From: Streptomyces atratus
GTDB taxonomy: Bacteria; Actinomycetota; Actinomycetes; Streptomycetales; Streptomycetaceae
Assembly (NCBI RefSeq): GCF_900119365.1
Contig: NZ_FPJO01000003.1
Coordinates: 310,001 to 374,000 of the forward strand
Reading direction: 5' to 3'
Length of the DNA stretch: 64,000 bases
Shown: positions 41,741-50,816 of the stretch, piece after piece
Layout of the letters: each line of letters opens with the position of its first letter
Position numbering within the stretch: the stretch's first letter is position 1
Made by a program: the position numbers and the translations under genes
The notes under the pieces: generated by a model
What the model was told of the DNA's origin: nothing
The model's input: only the letters and a program-made list of their open reading frames with translations
Database searches by the model: none

Positions 41741-43966
41741 TCATGAGTCGTTCGGGTTGTTCTCCTGCTGCTCGCGGATGCGTTCGGCGAGCAGCGGGGG
41801 CATGGCTTCGTGCCGGGCGTACGCCCGGTCGAAGCGGCCGGCGCCATGGGAGAGGGAGCGCAGGTCGACCGCGTACCTGCCGATCTCCAGTTCGGGCACC
41901 TCGGCCCGTACGAGGGTGCGGCCGGGGCCGGACTGCTCGGTCCCGATCACTCTGCCGCGCCGCCCGGACAGATCGCTCATCACCGGCCCGACATAGTCGT
42001 CCGGGACCATGACCTGGATCTCGGCCACGGGTTCGAGGAGTTGGATGCGGGTGTCCGCGGCGGCTTCGCGCAGGGCGAGGGCGCCCGCGGTCTGGAAGGC
42101 GGCGTCGGAGGAGTCCACCGAGTGGGACTTGCCGTCCCGCAGGGTGATGCGTACGTCGACGAGCGGGTGCCCGGCCGCGACCCCGCGGGCGGCCTGGGCG
42201 CGTACGCCCTTCTCGACGGACGGGATGAACTGGCGGGGCACCGCCCCGCCGACCACCTTGTCGACGAATTCGATGCCCGAGCCCGGGGGCAGTGGCTCCA
42301 CGTCGATCTCGCAGATGGCGTACTGGCCGTGGCCGCCGGACTGCTTCACATGCCGGCCGCGCCCGCTGGAGGGGGCGGCGAAGGTCTCGCGGAGCGACAC
42401 CTTGTGCGGTACGGCGTCGACCCGGACGCCGTAGCGGCTGCGCAGCCGGTCCAGTGCCACGTCCTGATGGGCCTCGCCCAGGCACCACAGGACCACCTGG
42501 CGGGTGTCCTGATTCTGTTCCAGGCGCATGGTGGGGTCCTCGGCGACCAGCCGGGCGAGCCCCTGGGAGAGCTTGTCCTCGTCCGCCTTGCTGTGCGCCT
42601 CGATGGCGAGCGGCAGCAGTGGGTCCGGAGAGGTCCAGGGGTCCATCAGCAGTGGAAGGTCCTTGTCGGACAGGGTGTCCCCGGTCTCGGCGCTGCCCAG
42701 TTTGGCGACGCAGGCCAGATCTCCCGCGATGCACTCGGTGAGGGGACGCTGCTGCTTGCCGAAGGGGGAGGAGAGCGCGCCGATACGTACCTCGGCCTCG
42801 TGGAAGGGGCGGGTCTCGTGGCCGGGCTCGGTGAGGCCATGGCCGAACACATGGACGGTCTCGTCGGGACGCAGGGTGCCGGAGAAGACGCGTACCAGCG
42901 AGACCCGGCCCACGTACGGGTCGGAGGCCGTCTTGACCACCTCGGCGACGAGCGGGCCGTCCGGGTCGCAGGTCAGGACCGGTCGCGACGCACCGTGCAG
43001 GGGGGTGACGTCGGGGAGCGGGCGCTCCAGCGGGGTCGGGAAGCCGCCGGTGATCAGGTCCAGGAGTTCGACGGTGCCGATGCCCTGTCGGGCGCCCGCG
43101 GCGGCGGGGGCCGCGGTGAGGACGGGGTGGAAGGTGCCCCGGGCGACGGCGCGCTCGAGATCGTCGACGAGTGTCTTGACATCGACCTCGGCGCCGCCGA
43201 GATAGCGGTCCATCAGGGTCTCGTCCTCGCTCTCGGCGATGATCCCCTCGATGAGCCGGTCGCGGGCCTCCTGGAGCGTCGTCCGCTCGGCCGGGGCGGG
43301 CGGGTTCTCCTGCCGCTCGCCCGAGGAGTAGTCGAAGATCCGCTGGGTGAGGAGGCCGGTGAGCCCGGTGAGCGGGGCGTGTCCGTCGGCGCCCTCGGGG
43401 CCGAGGACGGGCAGGTGGAGCGGGAGCACCGCGTCGGGGTCCTCGCCGCCGAAGATCTCGCCGCAGATCCGGGTCATACCGTCGAACGAGGTGCGTGCAG
43501 TGTCGAGGTGGGTGACGACGATGGCGCGCGGCATGCCGACGGCCGCGCACTCCTCCCACACGGCACGGGTGGCGCCCGCCACCGCGTCGGCCTCCTGGGC
43601 CGCCGAGACGACGAACAGGGCCGCGTCCGCCGCCCGCAGGCCGGCCCTGAGCTCCCCGACGAAGTCGGCGTAGCCGGGGGTGTCCAGCAGATTGATCCGG
43701 TACCCGCCCCAGTCGACAGGGACCACGGAGAGCTGTACGGAGCGTTGCTGGCGGTGCTCGATCCCGTCGTAGTCGGAGACGGTGGCGCCGTCCTCGACCC
43801 GGCCTGCCCGGTTGACCGCTCCCGCCGTCAGCGCGAGGGCCTCGACGAGGGTGGTCTTTCCGGAGCCGCTGTGGCCGACCAGCACCACATTCCGTACGGA
43901 TGAGGGCCGGCCGGCCGTCGCTGCTCTGCCGGCGGCCCCGGTGTGCGCGTATGCCTTGTCGCCCAT
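41741..43966 (-). CDS. elongation factor G-like GTPase (EF-G2 type)
   Basis: A 741-residue translational GTPase with EF-G domain order (G, II, III, IV, V). The P-loop is GHSGSGKTT (31-39) rather than the AHIDAGKTT of canonical EF-G; the G3 motif is DTPGY (95-99) where EF-G has DTPGH, so the catalytic His is replaced by Tyr; the G4-like motif reads THLD instead of NKxD. Domain IV is present (GGHGQYAICEIDVEPL). It belongs to the EF-G2/FusA2-like group (mycobacterial EF-G2), probably without ribosome-stimulated hydrolysis. GGAGG lies eight bases before the ATG at 43966. The canonical fusA must be elsewhere. Confidence 0.88.
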   Translation of the reverse strand: MGDKAYAHTGAAGRAATAGRPSSVRNVVLVGHSGSGKTTLVEALALTAGAVNRAGRVEDGATVSDYDGIEHRQQRSVQLSVVPVDWGGYRINLLDTPGYADFVGELRAGLRAADAALFVVSAAQEADAVAGATRAVWEECAAVGMPRAIVVTHLDTARTSFDGMTRICGEIFGGEDPDAVLPLHLPVLGPEGADGHAPLTGLTGLLTQRIFDYSSGERQENPPAPAERTTLQEARDRLIEGIIAESEDETLMDRYLGGAEVDVKTLVDDLERAVARGTFHPVLTAAPAAAGARQGIGTVELLDLITGGFPTPLERPLPDVTPLHGASRPVLTCDPDGPLVAEVVKTASDPYVGRVSLVRVFSGTLRPDETVHVFGHGLTEPGHETRPFHEAEVRIGALSSPFGKQQRPLTECIAGDLACVAKLGSAETGDTLSDKDLPLLMDPWTSPDPLLPLAIEAHSKADEDKLSQGLARLVAEDPTMRLEQNQDTRQVVLWCLGEAHQDVALDRLRSRYGVRVDAVPHKVSLRETFAAPSSGRGRHVKQSGGHGQYAICEIDVEPLPPGSGIEFVDKVVGGAVPRQFIPSVEKGVRAQAARGVAAGHPLVDVRITLRDGKSHSVDSSDAAFQTAGALALREAAADTRIQLLEPVAEIQVMVPDDYVGPVMSDLSGRRGRVIGTEQSGPGRTLVRAEVPELEIGRYAVDLRSLSHGAGRFDRAYARHEAMPPLLAERIREQQENNPNDS

Positions 43967-44230
43967 GATGCGTGCCTCCCGAGTAGGGGTGCGAAGCGGA
44001 GGGAATACCGACGCGATGTGGGAGATGTGCACGGGTACCGGTGAGCCGCCGCGGCGGCTACGGCGACGCCCGCGGTAATTCGAGCTTTCCACTCGGGCCA
44101 GGTCGCGTCCATACATGGCACGGCGCCGCGCGAGGCCGGGTGCCCGGACGGTGGAGTCCGGCGGGCGTGACTACGATGGGCCAGCCGGTGGCCGAAGGGG
44201 CCGCTCGGCCCACCGACCCTCGGGAAGGCC

Positions 44231-44905
44231 ATGCTGAACAAGTACGCGCGTGCATTTTTTACGCGTGTCCTCACACCGTTCGCCGCACTGTTGCTCCGTC
44301 TCGGCGTGAGTCCTGACGCGGTCACTCTGATCGGTACGGCCGGGGTGATGGCAGGTGCGCTGGTCTTCTTCCCGATGGGGGAGTTCTTCTGGGGCACCAT
44401 CGTCATCACGATCTTCGTCTTCTCCGACCTCGTCGACGGCAACATGGCCCGGCAGGCCGGTATCTCCAGCCGCTGGGGCGCGTTCCTGGACTCGACCCTG
44501 GACCGGGTCGCCGACGGAGCGATCTTCGGCGGGTTCGCGCTCTGGTACGCGGGCAACGGCGACGACAACGTGCTCTGCGCCGTCGCGATCTTCTGCCTGG
44601 CCAGCGGCCAGGTGGTCTCGTACACCAAGGCGCGTGGCGAATCGATCGGGCTGCCGGTCGCGGTCAACGGTCTCGTGGAGCGCGCCGAGCGACTGGTGAT
44701 CTCGCTGGTAGCGGCCGGACTCGCGGGGCTGCACGAGTTCGGTGTCCCCGGGGTCCAGGTCCTGCTGCCGATCGGGCTGTGGATCGTCGCCGTGGGCAGC
44801 CTAATCACGCTGGTGCAGCGGGTCGTGACCGTGCGCCGCGAGTCCGCGGAGGCCGACGCGGCCGAGGCCGCCGCCGCAGGCCCGGGGAGCGGGACCGCAC
44901 GGTGA
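44231..44905 (+). CDS. pgsA: phosphatidylinositol phosphate synthase (CDP-alcohol phosphatidyltransferase)
   Basis: A 224-residue membrane enzyme with six hydrophobic helices. The CDP-alcohol motif D66-x2-D69-G70-x2-A73-R74-x8-G83-x3-D87-x3-D91 (within DLVDGNMARQ and GAFLDSTLDR) is intact and binds two divalent metals. In actinobacteria this enzyme joins CDP-diacylglycerol and inositol 1-phosphate to phosphatidylinositol phosphate. It starts the lipid operon: its stop overlaps the acyltransferase start (GTGA), and PimA follows the same way. The order is shared with mycobacteria, which makes PIP synthase more likely than PG or cardiolipin synthase. Confidence 0.92.
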   Translation: MLNKYARAFFTRVLTPFAALLLRLGVSPDAVTLIGTAGVMAGALVFFPMGEFFWGTIVITIFVFSDLVDGNMARQAGISSRWGAFLDSTLDRVADGAIFGGFALWYAGNGDDNVLCAVAIFCLASGQVVSYTKARGESIGLPVAVNGLVERAERLVISLVAAGLAGLHEFGVPGVQVLLPIGLWIVAVGSLITLVQRVVTVRRESAEADAAEAAAAGPGSGTAR

Positions 44906-45837
44906 GCGACGACCCCGGGGAGGCGCGGACCGGCCTGCGGGACCGGCTGACCGACGGGCTGTACGGGCTCGGCTGGACAGCCGTCAAGAAACTCCCCGAA
45001 CCGGTCGCCCGGACGCTCTTCCGCACCATCGCCGACCAGGTGTGGAAGCGGCGCGGCAAGAGCGTGCTGCGGCTGGAGTCGAATCTGGCACGGGTCGCAC
45101 CCGGGGCGTCACCGGCCAGGCTGGCCGAGCTCTCCAGGGCCGGGATGCGCTCGTACATGCGCTACTGGATGGAGTCGTTCCGGCTGCCCACCTGGAGTCC
45201 GGAGAGGATCAAGGCATCCATAGAGGTGACCGACGCGCACCGGCTGACCGACGGCCTCGACACCGGCCGCGGCGTCATCCTCGCCCTGCCGCACCTGGCC
45301 AACTGGGACCTGGCGGGAGCCTGGGTCACCACCGACCTCAAGGTGCCCTTCACCACGGTCGCCGAGCGGCTCAGGCCCGAGACGCTGTACGACCGGTTCG
45401 TGGCCTACCGCGAGGGGCTCGGGATGGAGGTCCTGCCGCACAGCGGCGGCGCCGCCTTCGGCACCCTGGCGCGCCGACTGCGCGCCGGCGGGCTGATCTG
45501 CCTGGTCGCCGACCGTGATCTGTCCGCCTCCGGCGTCGAGGTCAAGTTCTTCGGCGACACCGCACGGATGCCCGCCGGGCCCGCGCTGCTGGCCCAGCAG
45601 ACCGGTGCGCTGCTGCTGCCCGTGACGCTCGGCTACGACGACACGCCCGTGATGAAGGCGCGCATCCATCCGCCGGTCGAGGTGCCCCGGTCAGGCAGCC
45701 GCACCGAGAAGACGTCCTCGATGACACAGGCGCTGGCCGATGCCTTCGCCGTCGGAATCGCCGAGCATCCGGAGGACTGGCACATGCTGCAACGGCTCTG
45801 GCTCGCCGATCTGGAGCCCCGGGAGGACACGACGTGA
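44902..45837 (+). CDS. phosphatidylinositol mannoside acyltransferase (PatA-like)
   Basis: A 311-residue member of the LpxL/HtrB (lysophospholipid acyltransferase) superfamily. The HX4D catalytic motif is HLANWD (131-136), and the conserved VADRDLSASGVEVKFFG block lies downstream. In mycobacteria its counterpart PatA (Rv2611c) transfers palmitate to the mannose of PIM1/PIM2 at the inner leaflet. The GTG start overlaps the pgsA stop and its own TGA overlaps the pimA GTG, so the three form a tightly coupled operon. The acyl donor is not evident from sequence. Confidence 0.9.
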   Translation: MSDDPGEARTGLRDRLTDGLYGLGWTAVKKLPEPVARTLFRTIADQVWKRRGKSVLRLESNLARVAPGASPARLAELSRAGMRSYMRYWMESFRLPTWSPERIKASIEVTDAHRLTDGLDTGRGVILALPHLANWDLAGAWVTTDLKVPFTTVAERLRPETLYDRFVAYREGLGMEVLPHSGGAAFGTLARRLRAGGLICLVADRDLSASGVEVKFFGDTARMPAGPALLAQQTGALLLPVTLGYDDTPVMKARIHPPVEVPRSGSRTEKTSSMTQALADAFAVGIAEHPEDWHMLQRLWLADLEPREDTT

Positions 45838-46994
45838 AGATCGGCATCGTCTGCCCGTACTCCTGGGACGTACCGGGCGGTGTGCAGTTCCACATCCGCG
45901 ACCTTGCCGAGCACCTGATCCGGCTGGGGCACCAGGTGTCGGTGCTGGCACCCGCCGACGACGAGACACCGCTGCCGCCGTACGTGGTGTCGGCGGGCCG
46001 TGCCGTGCCCGTCCCGTACAACGGCTCCGTCGCCCGGCTGAACTTCGGCTTCCTCTCGGCCGCCCGGGTGCGCCGCTGGCTGCACGACGGCACCTTCGAC
46101 GTGATCCACATCCACGAGCCGACCTCGCCCTCGCTGGGGCTGCTCGCCTGCTGGGCCGCGCAGGGGCCGATCGTCGCCACCTTCCACACCTCCAACCCGC
46201 GCTCCCGGGCCATGATCGCGGCGTACCCGATCCTGCAGCCGGCGCTGGAGAAGATCAGCGCACGGATCGCGGTGAGCGAGTACGCGCGCCGCACCCTGGT
46301 CGAGCACCTCGGCGGCGACGCGGTGGTCATTCCGAACGGGGTCGATGTCGGCTTCTTCGCCGCCGCCGAGCCCAAGGCCGAGTGGCAGGGGGGAACGATC
46401 GGCTTCATCGGGCGCATCGACGAGCCCCGCAAGGGCCTGCCGGTCCTGATGAGGGCGCTGCCCGCGATCCTCGCCGCCCGCCCGGACACCAGGCTGCTGG
46501 TCGCCGGCCGGGGCGACGAGGAGGAGGCCGTCGCCTCGCTGCCCGAGGCGATGCGCGAGCGGGTCGAATTCCTCGGCATGGTCAGCGACGAGGACAAGGC
46601 GCGGCTGCTGCGCAGCGTCGATGTGTACGTCGCGCCCAACACGGGCGGCGAGAGCTTCGGGATCATCCTGGTCGAGGCGATGTCGGCCGGAGCTCCGGTC
46701 CTCGCCAGCGATCTGGACGCGTTCGCCCAGGTGCTGGACCTCGGCGCGGCGGGCGAACTCTTCGCCAGCGAGGACGCCGACGCGCTGGCCGAGGCGGCGA
46801 TCCGGCTGCTCGGCGACCCGGAGCGGCGTGCGGAGCTGCGCGAGCGCGGCGCCGCGCATGTGCGGCGGTTCGACTGGTCGACGGTCGGGGCGGACATCCT
46901 CGCCGTGTACGAGACGGTGACGGACGGCGCGGCCTCGGTGGCGGCCGACGAACGCACGGGACTGCGGGCGCGGTTCGGCCTGGCGCGGGAGTAA
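45834..46994 (+). CDS. pimA: phosphatidylinositol alpha-mannosyltransferase PimA
   Basis: A 386-residue GT4 glycosyltransferase (GT-B fold). The N-terminal GVQFHIRDLAEHL and HEPTSPSLG blocks bind the lipid acceptor; the C-terminal domain has the nucleotide-sugar-binding IGRIDEPRKG and the E-x7-E motif in ESFGIILVEAM. It transfers the first mannose from GDP-mannose to the inositol of phosphatidylinositol. The GTG start overlaps the upstream acyltransferase stop. Its ~10-bp terminator hairpin follows at once. The start MKIGIVCPYSWDVPGGVQ is diagnostic of actinobacterial PimA. Confidence 0.95.
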   Translation: MKIGIVCPYSWDVPGGVQFHIRDLAEHLIRLGHQVSVLAPADDETPLPPYVVSAGRAVPVPYNGSVARLNFGFLSAARVRRWLHDGTFDVIHIHEPTSPSLGLLACWAAQGPIVATFHTSNPRSRAMIAAYPILQPALEKISARIAVSEYARRTLVEHLGGDAVVIPNGVDVGFFAAAEPKAEWQGGTIGFIGRIDEPRKGLPVLMRALPAILAARPDTRLLVAGRGDEEEAVASLPEAMRERVEFLGMVSDEDKARLLRSVDVYVAPNTGGESFGIILVEAMSAGAPVLASDLDAFAQVLDLGAAGELFASEDADALAEAAIRLLGDPERRAELRERGAAHVRRFDWSTVGADILAVYETVTDGAASVAADERTGLRARFGLARE

Positions 46995-47007
46995 CGGTCC
47001 GGGGATC

Positions 47008-47033
47008 GCGGTCCGGGCCCGCACCCGGACCGC
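47008..47033 (+). terminator. terminator of the pgsA-patA-pimA operon
   Basis: GCGGTCCGGG (47008-47017) pairs with CCCGGACCGC (47024-47033) across a 6-base loop, 14 bases after the pimA stop. Confidence 0.75.
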
Positions 47034-47069
47034 CACGCCGTCCGCGCCCCGACGGTAGCCTTGCCGCCC

Positions 47070-47615
47070 GTGATCGAAACCCTCATCTGGATCGCCGTCG
47101 CGGTCGTCGCGATCGGCATGTACCTCAGCTGGACCGCCGGGCGGCTGGACCGGCTGCACACCCGCATCGACGCCGCACGGGCCGCCCTCGACGCACAGCT
47201 GCTGCGCCGTGCGTCGGTCACCCAGGAACTGGCCACGTCCGGTGTCCTCGACCCGGCCGCGTCCATCGTCCTGTACGAGGCCGCGCACGCCGCCCGCCAG
47301 GCCGAGGAGGAGCACCGCGAGGTCGCCGAGAGCGAGCTGAGCGCCGCGCTGCGGGCGGTCTTCGGCGAGACGGCACAGGTGGAGGCCGTGAAGGAGATCC
47401 CCGGCGGTGAGGAAGCGGCGTCCGAACTCGCCGCCGCCGTGCGCCGCGTCCCGATGGCCCGGCGGTTCCACAACGACGCGGTGCGCGCGGCGCGCGCACT
47501 GCGCCGGCACCGCAAGGTGCGGTGGTTCCGGCTGGCCGGGCACGCCCCGTTCCCACTGGCCTTCGAGATGGACGACGAACCTCCGGTGGCCCTCGCGGAC
47601 CGCCCCGTCAGCTGA
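47070..47615 (+). CDS. conserved single-TM protein
   Basis: A 181-residue protein with an N-terminal membrane helix (IETLIWIAVAVVAIGMYLSW), then long charged helices (ARAALDAQLLRRASVTQELA; AARQAEEEHREVAESELSAA) likely to form a coiled coil, and a C-terminal RFHNDAVRAARALRRHRKVRWFRLAGHA segment. That helix pattern resembles LemA-type proteins, though the match is loose. It lies between pimA and pdxS in a position conserved in Streptomyces. A TAGCCT box eight bases before the GTG at 47070 suggests a leaderless mRNA. The role is unknown. Confidence 0.75.
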   Translation: MIETLIWIAVAVVAIGMYLSWTAGRLDRLHTRIDAARAALDAQLLRRASVTQELATSGVLDPAASIVLYEAAHAARQAEEEHREVAESELSAALRAVFGETAQVEAVKEIPGGEEAASELAAAVRRVPMARRFHNDAVRAARALRRHRKVRWFRLAGHAPFPLAFEMDDEPPVALADRPVS

Positions 47616-47784
47616 CCGGACGGCCGTATTCACGCGTGACGGGGACCACATCCCGCCACGTACGCGTCCAAAACGATCCACCGGCCTTCCATTGGCCCTT
47701 GCAGTGGACTGTTCCCGGAGAGTTTGCTCAGCACTGCACCAACCAGCGCTTTTCGGCAACTTTTTCTCCGAGTGAGGTCGATCC

Positions 47785-48705
47785 ATGTCCACGCTTCCCA
47801 CCACCCCGCAGTCCGCCGACTCCCCGGCCACGGGCACCGCGCGCGTCAAGCGCGGCATGGCCGAGCAGCTCAAGGGCGGCGTGATCATGGACGTCGTCAA
47901 CGCCGAGCAGGCGAAGATCGCCGAGGACGCGGGCGCCGTGGCCGTCATGGCCCTGGAGCGGGTGCCGGCCGACATCCGCAAGGACGGTGGCGTGGCCCGG
48001 ATGTCGGACCCGAACATGATCGAGGAGATCATCGAGGCCGTCTCCATCCCGGTGATGGCGAAGTCCCGTATCGGCCACTTCGTCGAGGCCCAGGTCCTTC
48101 AGTCCCTCGGAGTCGACTACATCGACGAGTCCGAGGTCCTCACCCCGGCCGACGAGGTCAACCACAGCGACAAGTTCGCCTTCACCACCCCGTTCGTCTG
48201 CGGTGCCACCAACCTGGGCGAGGCCCTGCGCCGGATCGCCGAGGGTGCGGCCATGATCCGCTCGAAGGGCGAGGCCGGCACCGGCAACGTCGTCGAGGCC
48301 GTCCGCCACCTGCGCCAGATCAAGAACGAGATCGCCCGTCTGCGCGGCTACGACAGCAACGAGCTGTACGCCGCCGCCAAGGAGCTCCGCGCCCCGTACG
48401 AGCTGGTCAAGGAGGTCGCGGAGCTCGGCAAACTGCCCGTCGTGCTGTTCTCCGCAGGCGGTGTAGCCACCCCCGCCGACGCCGCGCTGATGCGTCAGCT
48501 CGGCGCCGAGGGCGTCTTCGTCGGCTCCGGCATCTTCAAGTCCGGCGACCCGGCCAAGCGCGCCGCCGCGATCGTGAAGGCCACCACCTTCTACGACGAC
48601 CCCAAGATCATCGCGGACGCTTCCCGGAACCTGGGCGAGGCCATGGTCGGCATCAACTGCGACACCCTGCCCGAGGCCGAGCGCTACGCCAACCGCGGCT
48701 GGTAA
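47785..48705 (+). CDS. pdxS: pyridoxal 5'-phosphate synthase subunit PdxS
   Basis: A 306-residue PLP synthase lyase subunit, a TIM barrel that forms two hexamer rings. It condenses ribose 5-phosphate, glyceraldehyde 3-phosphate and ammonia. Conserved features: [18 protein letters not shown] at the N-terminus, [33 protein letters not shown] (catalytic Lys), [17 protein letters not shown] (phosphate loop and second Lys). GAGG lies nine bases before the ATG. It is seven bases upstream of pdxT, which supplies the ammonia. Two half-sites resembling PdxR/MocR boxes lie upstream (47691-47710). Confidence 0.97.
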   Translation: MSTLPTTPQSADSPATGTARVKRGMAEQLKGGVIMDVVNAEQAKIAEDAGAVAVMALERVPADIRKDGGVARMSDPNMIEEIIEAVSIPVMAKSRIGHFVEAQVLQSLGVDYIDESEVLTPADEVNHSDKFAFTTPFVCGATNLGEALRRIAEGAAMIRSKGEAGTGNVVEAVRHLRQIKNEIARLRGYDSNELYAAAKELRAPYELVKEVAELGKLPVVLFSAGGVATPADAALMRQLGAEGVFVGSGIFKSGDPAKRAAAIVKATTFYDDPKIIADASRNLGEAMVGINCDTLPEAERYANRGW

Positions 48706-48711
48706 TCACTG

Positions 48712-49305
48712 ATGAGTGACACCCCTGTGATCGGAGTCCTGGCCCTCCAGGGCGACGTACGGGAACACCTGATCGCCCTGGCCTCGGCTGACGCCCTGGC
48801 CAGGCCGGTCCGGCGTCCCGAGGAACTCGCCGAGGTCGACGGCCTGGTCATTCCCGGTGGCGAGTCCACCACGATGTCCAAGTTGGCTTCCCTTTTCGGC
48901 ATGCTGGAACCGCTGCGCGAGCGGGTACGGGACGGAATGCCGGTCTACGGCACCTGCGCCGGAATGATTCTGCTCGCCGACAAGATCCTCGACCCGCGTT
49001 CGGGCCAGGAGACGGTCGGCGGGATCGACATGATCGTGCGCCGCAATGCCTTCGGGCGGCAGAACGAGTCCTTCGAGGCGGCCGTCGAGGTCGCCGGCAT
49101 CGAGGGCGGGCCCGTGGAGGGCGTGTTCATCCGCGCCCCCTGGGTGGAGTCGGTCGGCGCGCAGACCGAGGTGGTGGCGGAGCACGGCGGCCATATCGTC
49201 GCCGTACGTCAGGGAAACGCCCTGGCCACGTCATTCCACCCGGAATTGACCGGAGACCACCGCGTTCACGCGCTGTTCGTGGATATGGTGCGCGCAGTCG
49301 GCTGA
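48712..49305 (+). CDS. pdxT: pyridoxal 5'-phosphate synthase glutaminase PdxT
   Basis: A 197-residue class I glutamine amidotransferase that hydrolyses glutamine and channels ammonia to PdxS. The catalytic Cys is in [11 protein letters not shown]; the His-Glu pair is in [26 protein letters not shown] is the PdxT glutamine-binding loop. It follows pdxS by six bases, a normal operon layout. Length and motifs are standard, with no sign of damage. Confidence 0.97.
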   Translation: MSDTPVIGVLALQGDVREHLIALASADALARPVRRPEELAEVDGLVIPGGESTTMSKLASLFGMLEPLRERVRDGMPVYGTCAGMILLADKILDPRSGQETVGGIDMIVRRNAFGRQNESFEAAVEVAGIEGGPVEGVFIRAPWVESVGAQTEVVAEHGGHIVAVRQGNALATSFHPELTGDHRVHALFVDMVRAVG

Positions 49306-49366
49306 CTCGATCCCGGTAGGATCTCTCGGGTTCGAATCGTTTTTGGTGACGCGAAGGAGAAGGCAG

Positions 49367-50119
49367 ATGTCCGGCCACTCTAAATGGGCTACGACGAAGC
49401 ACAAGAAGGCCGTGATTGATGCCAAGCGCGGCAAGCTCTTCGCGAAGCTGATCAAGAACATCGAGGTCGCGGCCCGCACCGGTGGTGTGGACCCCGAGGG
49501 AAACCCGACCCTCGTGGACGCGATCCAGAAGGCGAAGAAGAGCTCCGTACCGAACAAGAACATCGACTCCGCGGTCAAGCGCGGTGGCGGTCTCGAAGCG
49601 GGCGGCGTCGACTACCAGACGATCATGTACGAGGGTTACGGCCCGAACGGTGTCGCGGTGCTCATCGAGTGCCTCACCGACAACCGCAACCGTGCCGCCT
49701 CCGACGTGCGTGTGGCGATGACCCGCAACGGCGGCTCGATGGCCGACCCGGGTTCGGTCTCGTACCTCTTCAACCGCAAGGGCGTCGTCATCGTCCCCAA
49801 GGGCGAGCTGACCGAGGACGACGTCCTGGGTGCCGTGCTCGACGCGGGCGCCGAGGAGGTCAACGACCTCGGTGACACCTACGAGGTCGTCAGCGAGGCC
49901 ACCGACATGGTCGCGGTCCGCACCGCGCTCCAGGAGGCGGGCATCGACTACGACTCCGCCGAGGCCAACTTCCTGCCCACCATGCAGGTCGAGCTGGACG
50001 AGGAGGGCGCGCGCAAGATCTTCAAGCTCATCGACGCGCTGGAGGACAGCGACGACGTGCAGAACGTCTTCGCCAACTTCGACGTCTCGGACGAGGTCAT
50101 GGAGAAGGTCGACGCCTGA
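49367..50119 (+). CDS. yebC: YebC/PmpR family transcriptional or translational regulator
   Basis: A 250-residue YebC protein starting with the invariant [22 protein letters not shown]. Internal blocks ([53 protein letters not shown]) match the three-domain family. YebC proteins bind DNA as regulators and have recently been linked to relief of ribosome stalling at proline-rich motifs. The ATG at 49367 has AAGGAGAAGG just upstream. It lies between pdxT and ruvC, as in mycobacteria, and is closed by its own terminator. Confidence 0.95.
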   Translation: MSGHSKWATTKHKKAVIDAKRGKLFAKLIKNIEVAARTGGVDPEGNPTLVDAIQKAKKSSVPNKNIDSAVKRGGGLEAGGVDYQTIMYEGYGPNGVAVLIECLTDNRNRAASDVRVAMTRNGGSMADPGSVSYLFNRKGVVIVPKGELTEDDVLGAVLDAGAEEVNDLGDTYEVVSEATDMVAVRTALQEAGIDYDSAEANFLPTMQVELDEEGARKIFKLIDALEDSDDVQNVFANFDVSDEVMEKVDA

Positions 50120-50143
50120 GCCGCGCCCAGCGCAGCCTTCACG

Positions 50144-50178
50144 GACGGGCCGACGGGGACACACCCCGTCGGCCCGTC
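50144..50178 (+). terminator. terminator after yebC
   Basis: A perfect 15-bp stem, GACGGGCCGACGGGG (50144-50158) and its complement (50164-50178), with a 5-base loop. It separates yebC from the ruvCAB operon. Confidence 0.85.
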
Positions 50179-50243
50179 GCATTGTCAGTGCGAGCCGATA
50201 GCCTGCGGGAACAGTTGACCGATCGGTACGGAGGGGGCGTCCC

Positions 50244-50816
50244 ATGCGGGTGCTGGGCGTGGACCCGGGGCTGACCCGGTGCGGTGTCGGCGTCGTCGAA
50301 GGCGTCGCCGGCCGCCCCCTGACGATGCTCGGCGTGGGCGTCGTCCGCACCCCGCCCGACGCGGAGCTCGGCCACCGGCTGGTCGCCATCGAGCGCGGCA
50401 TCGAGGAATGGCTCGACGCGCACCGGCCCGAATTCGTCGCCGTGGAGCGGGTGTTCAGCCAGCACAACGTCCGTACGGTCATGGGTACCGCCCAGGCCAG
50501 CGCCGTCGCCATGCTCTGCGCGTCGCGCCGCGGCATCCCCGTCGCCCTGCACACCCCCAGCGAGGTCAAGGCGGCCGTCACGGGCAGCGGCCGCGCGGAG
50601 AAGGCGCAGGTCGGCGCCATGGTCACCCGGCTGCTGCGGCTCGACGCCCCGCCGAAGCCGGCCGACGCGGCCGACGCCCTCGCCCTCGCCATCTGCCACA
50701 TCTGGCGTGCCCCCGCCGTCAACCGCCTCCAGCAGGCACACGCGGCAGCCGCCGCGGCCGGCACCCGGCGCGTTTCCCGTAACCCCGCAGTTCCCGTCCG
50801 GAAGGTCCCCCGATGA
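50244..50816 (+). CDS. ruvC: Holliday junction resolvase RuvC
   Basis: A 190-residue endonuclease of the RNase H fold. The first acidic residue is in [12 protein letters not shown], the second in [12 protein letters not shown] and the remaining pair in [15 protein letters not shown]. It nicks Holliday junctions symmetrically as part of RuvABC. GGAGGGGG lies just before the ATG. The C-terminal ~25 residues are extra and basic ([16 protein letters not shown]). The stop overlaps the ruvA ATG (ATGA), so ruvC and ruvA are coupled. Confidence 0.96.
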   Translation: MRVLGVDPGLTRCGVGVVEGVAGRPLTMLGVGVVRTPPDAELGHRLVAIERGIEEWLDAHRPEFVAVERVFSQHNVRTVMGTAQASAVAMLCASRRGIPVALHTPSEVKAAVTGSGRAEKAQVGAMVTRLLRLDAPPKPADAADALALAICHIWRAPAVNRLQQAHAAAAAAGTRRVSRNPAVPVRKVPR

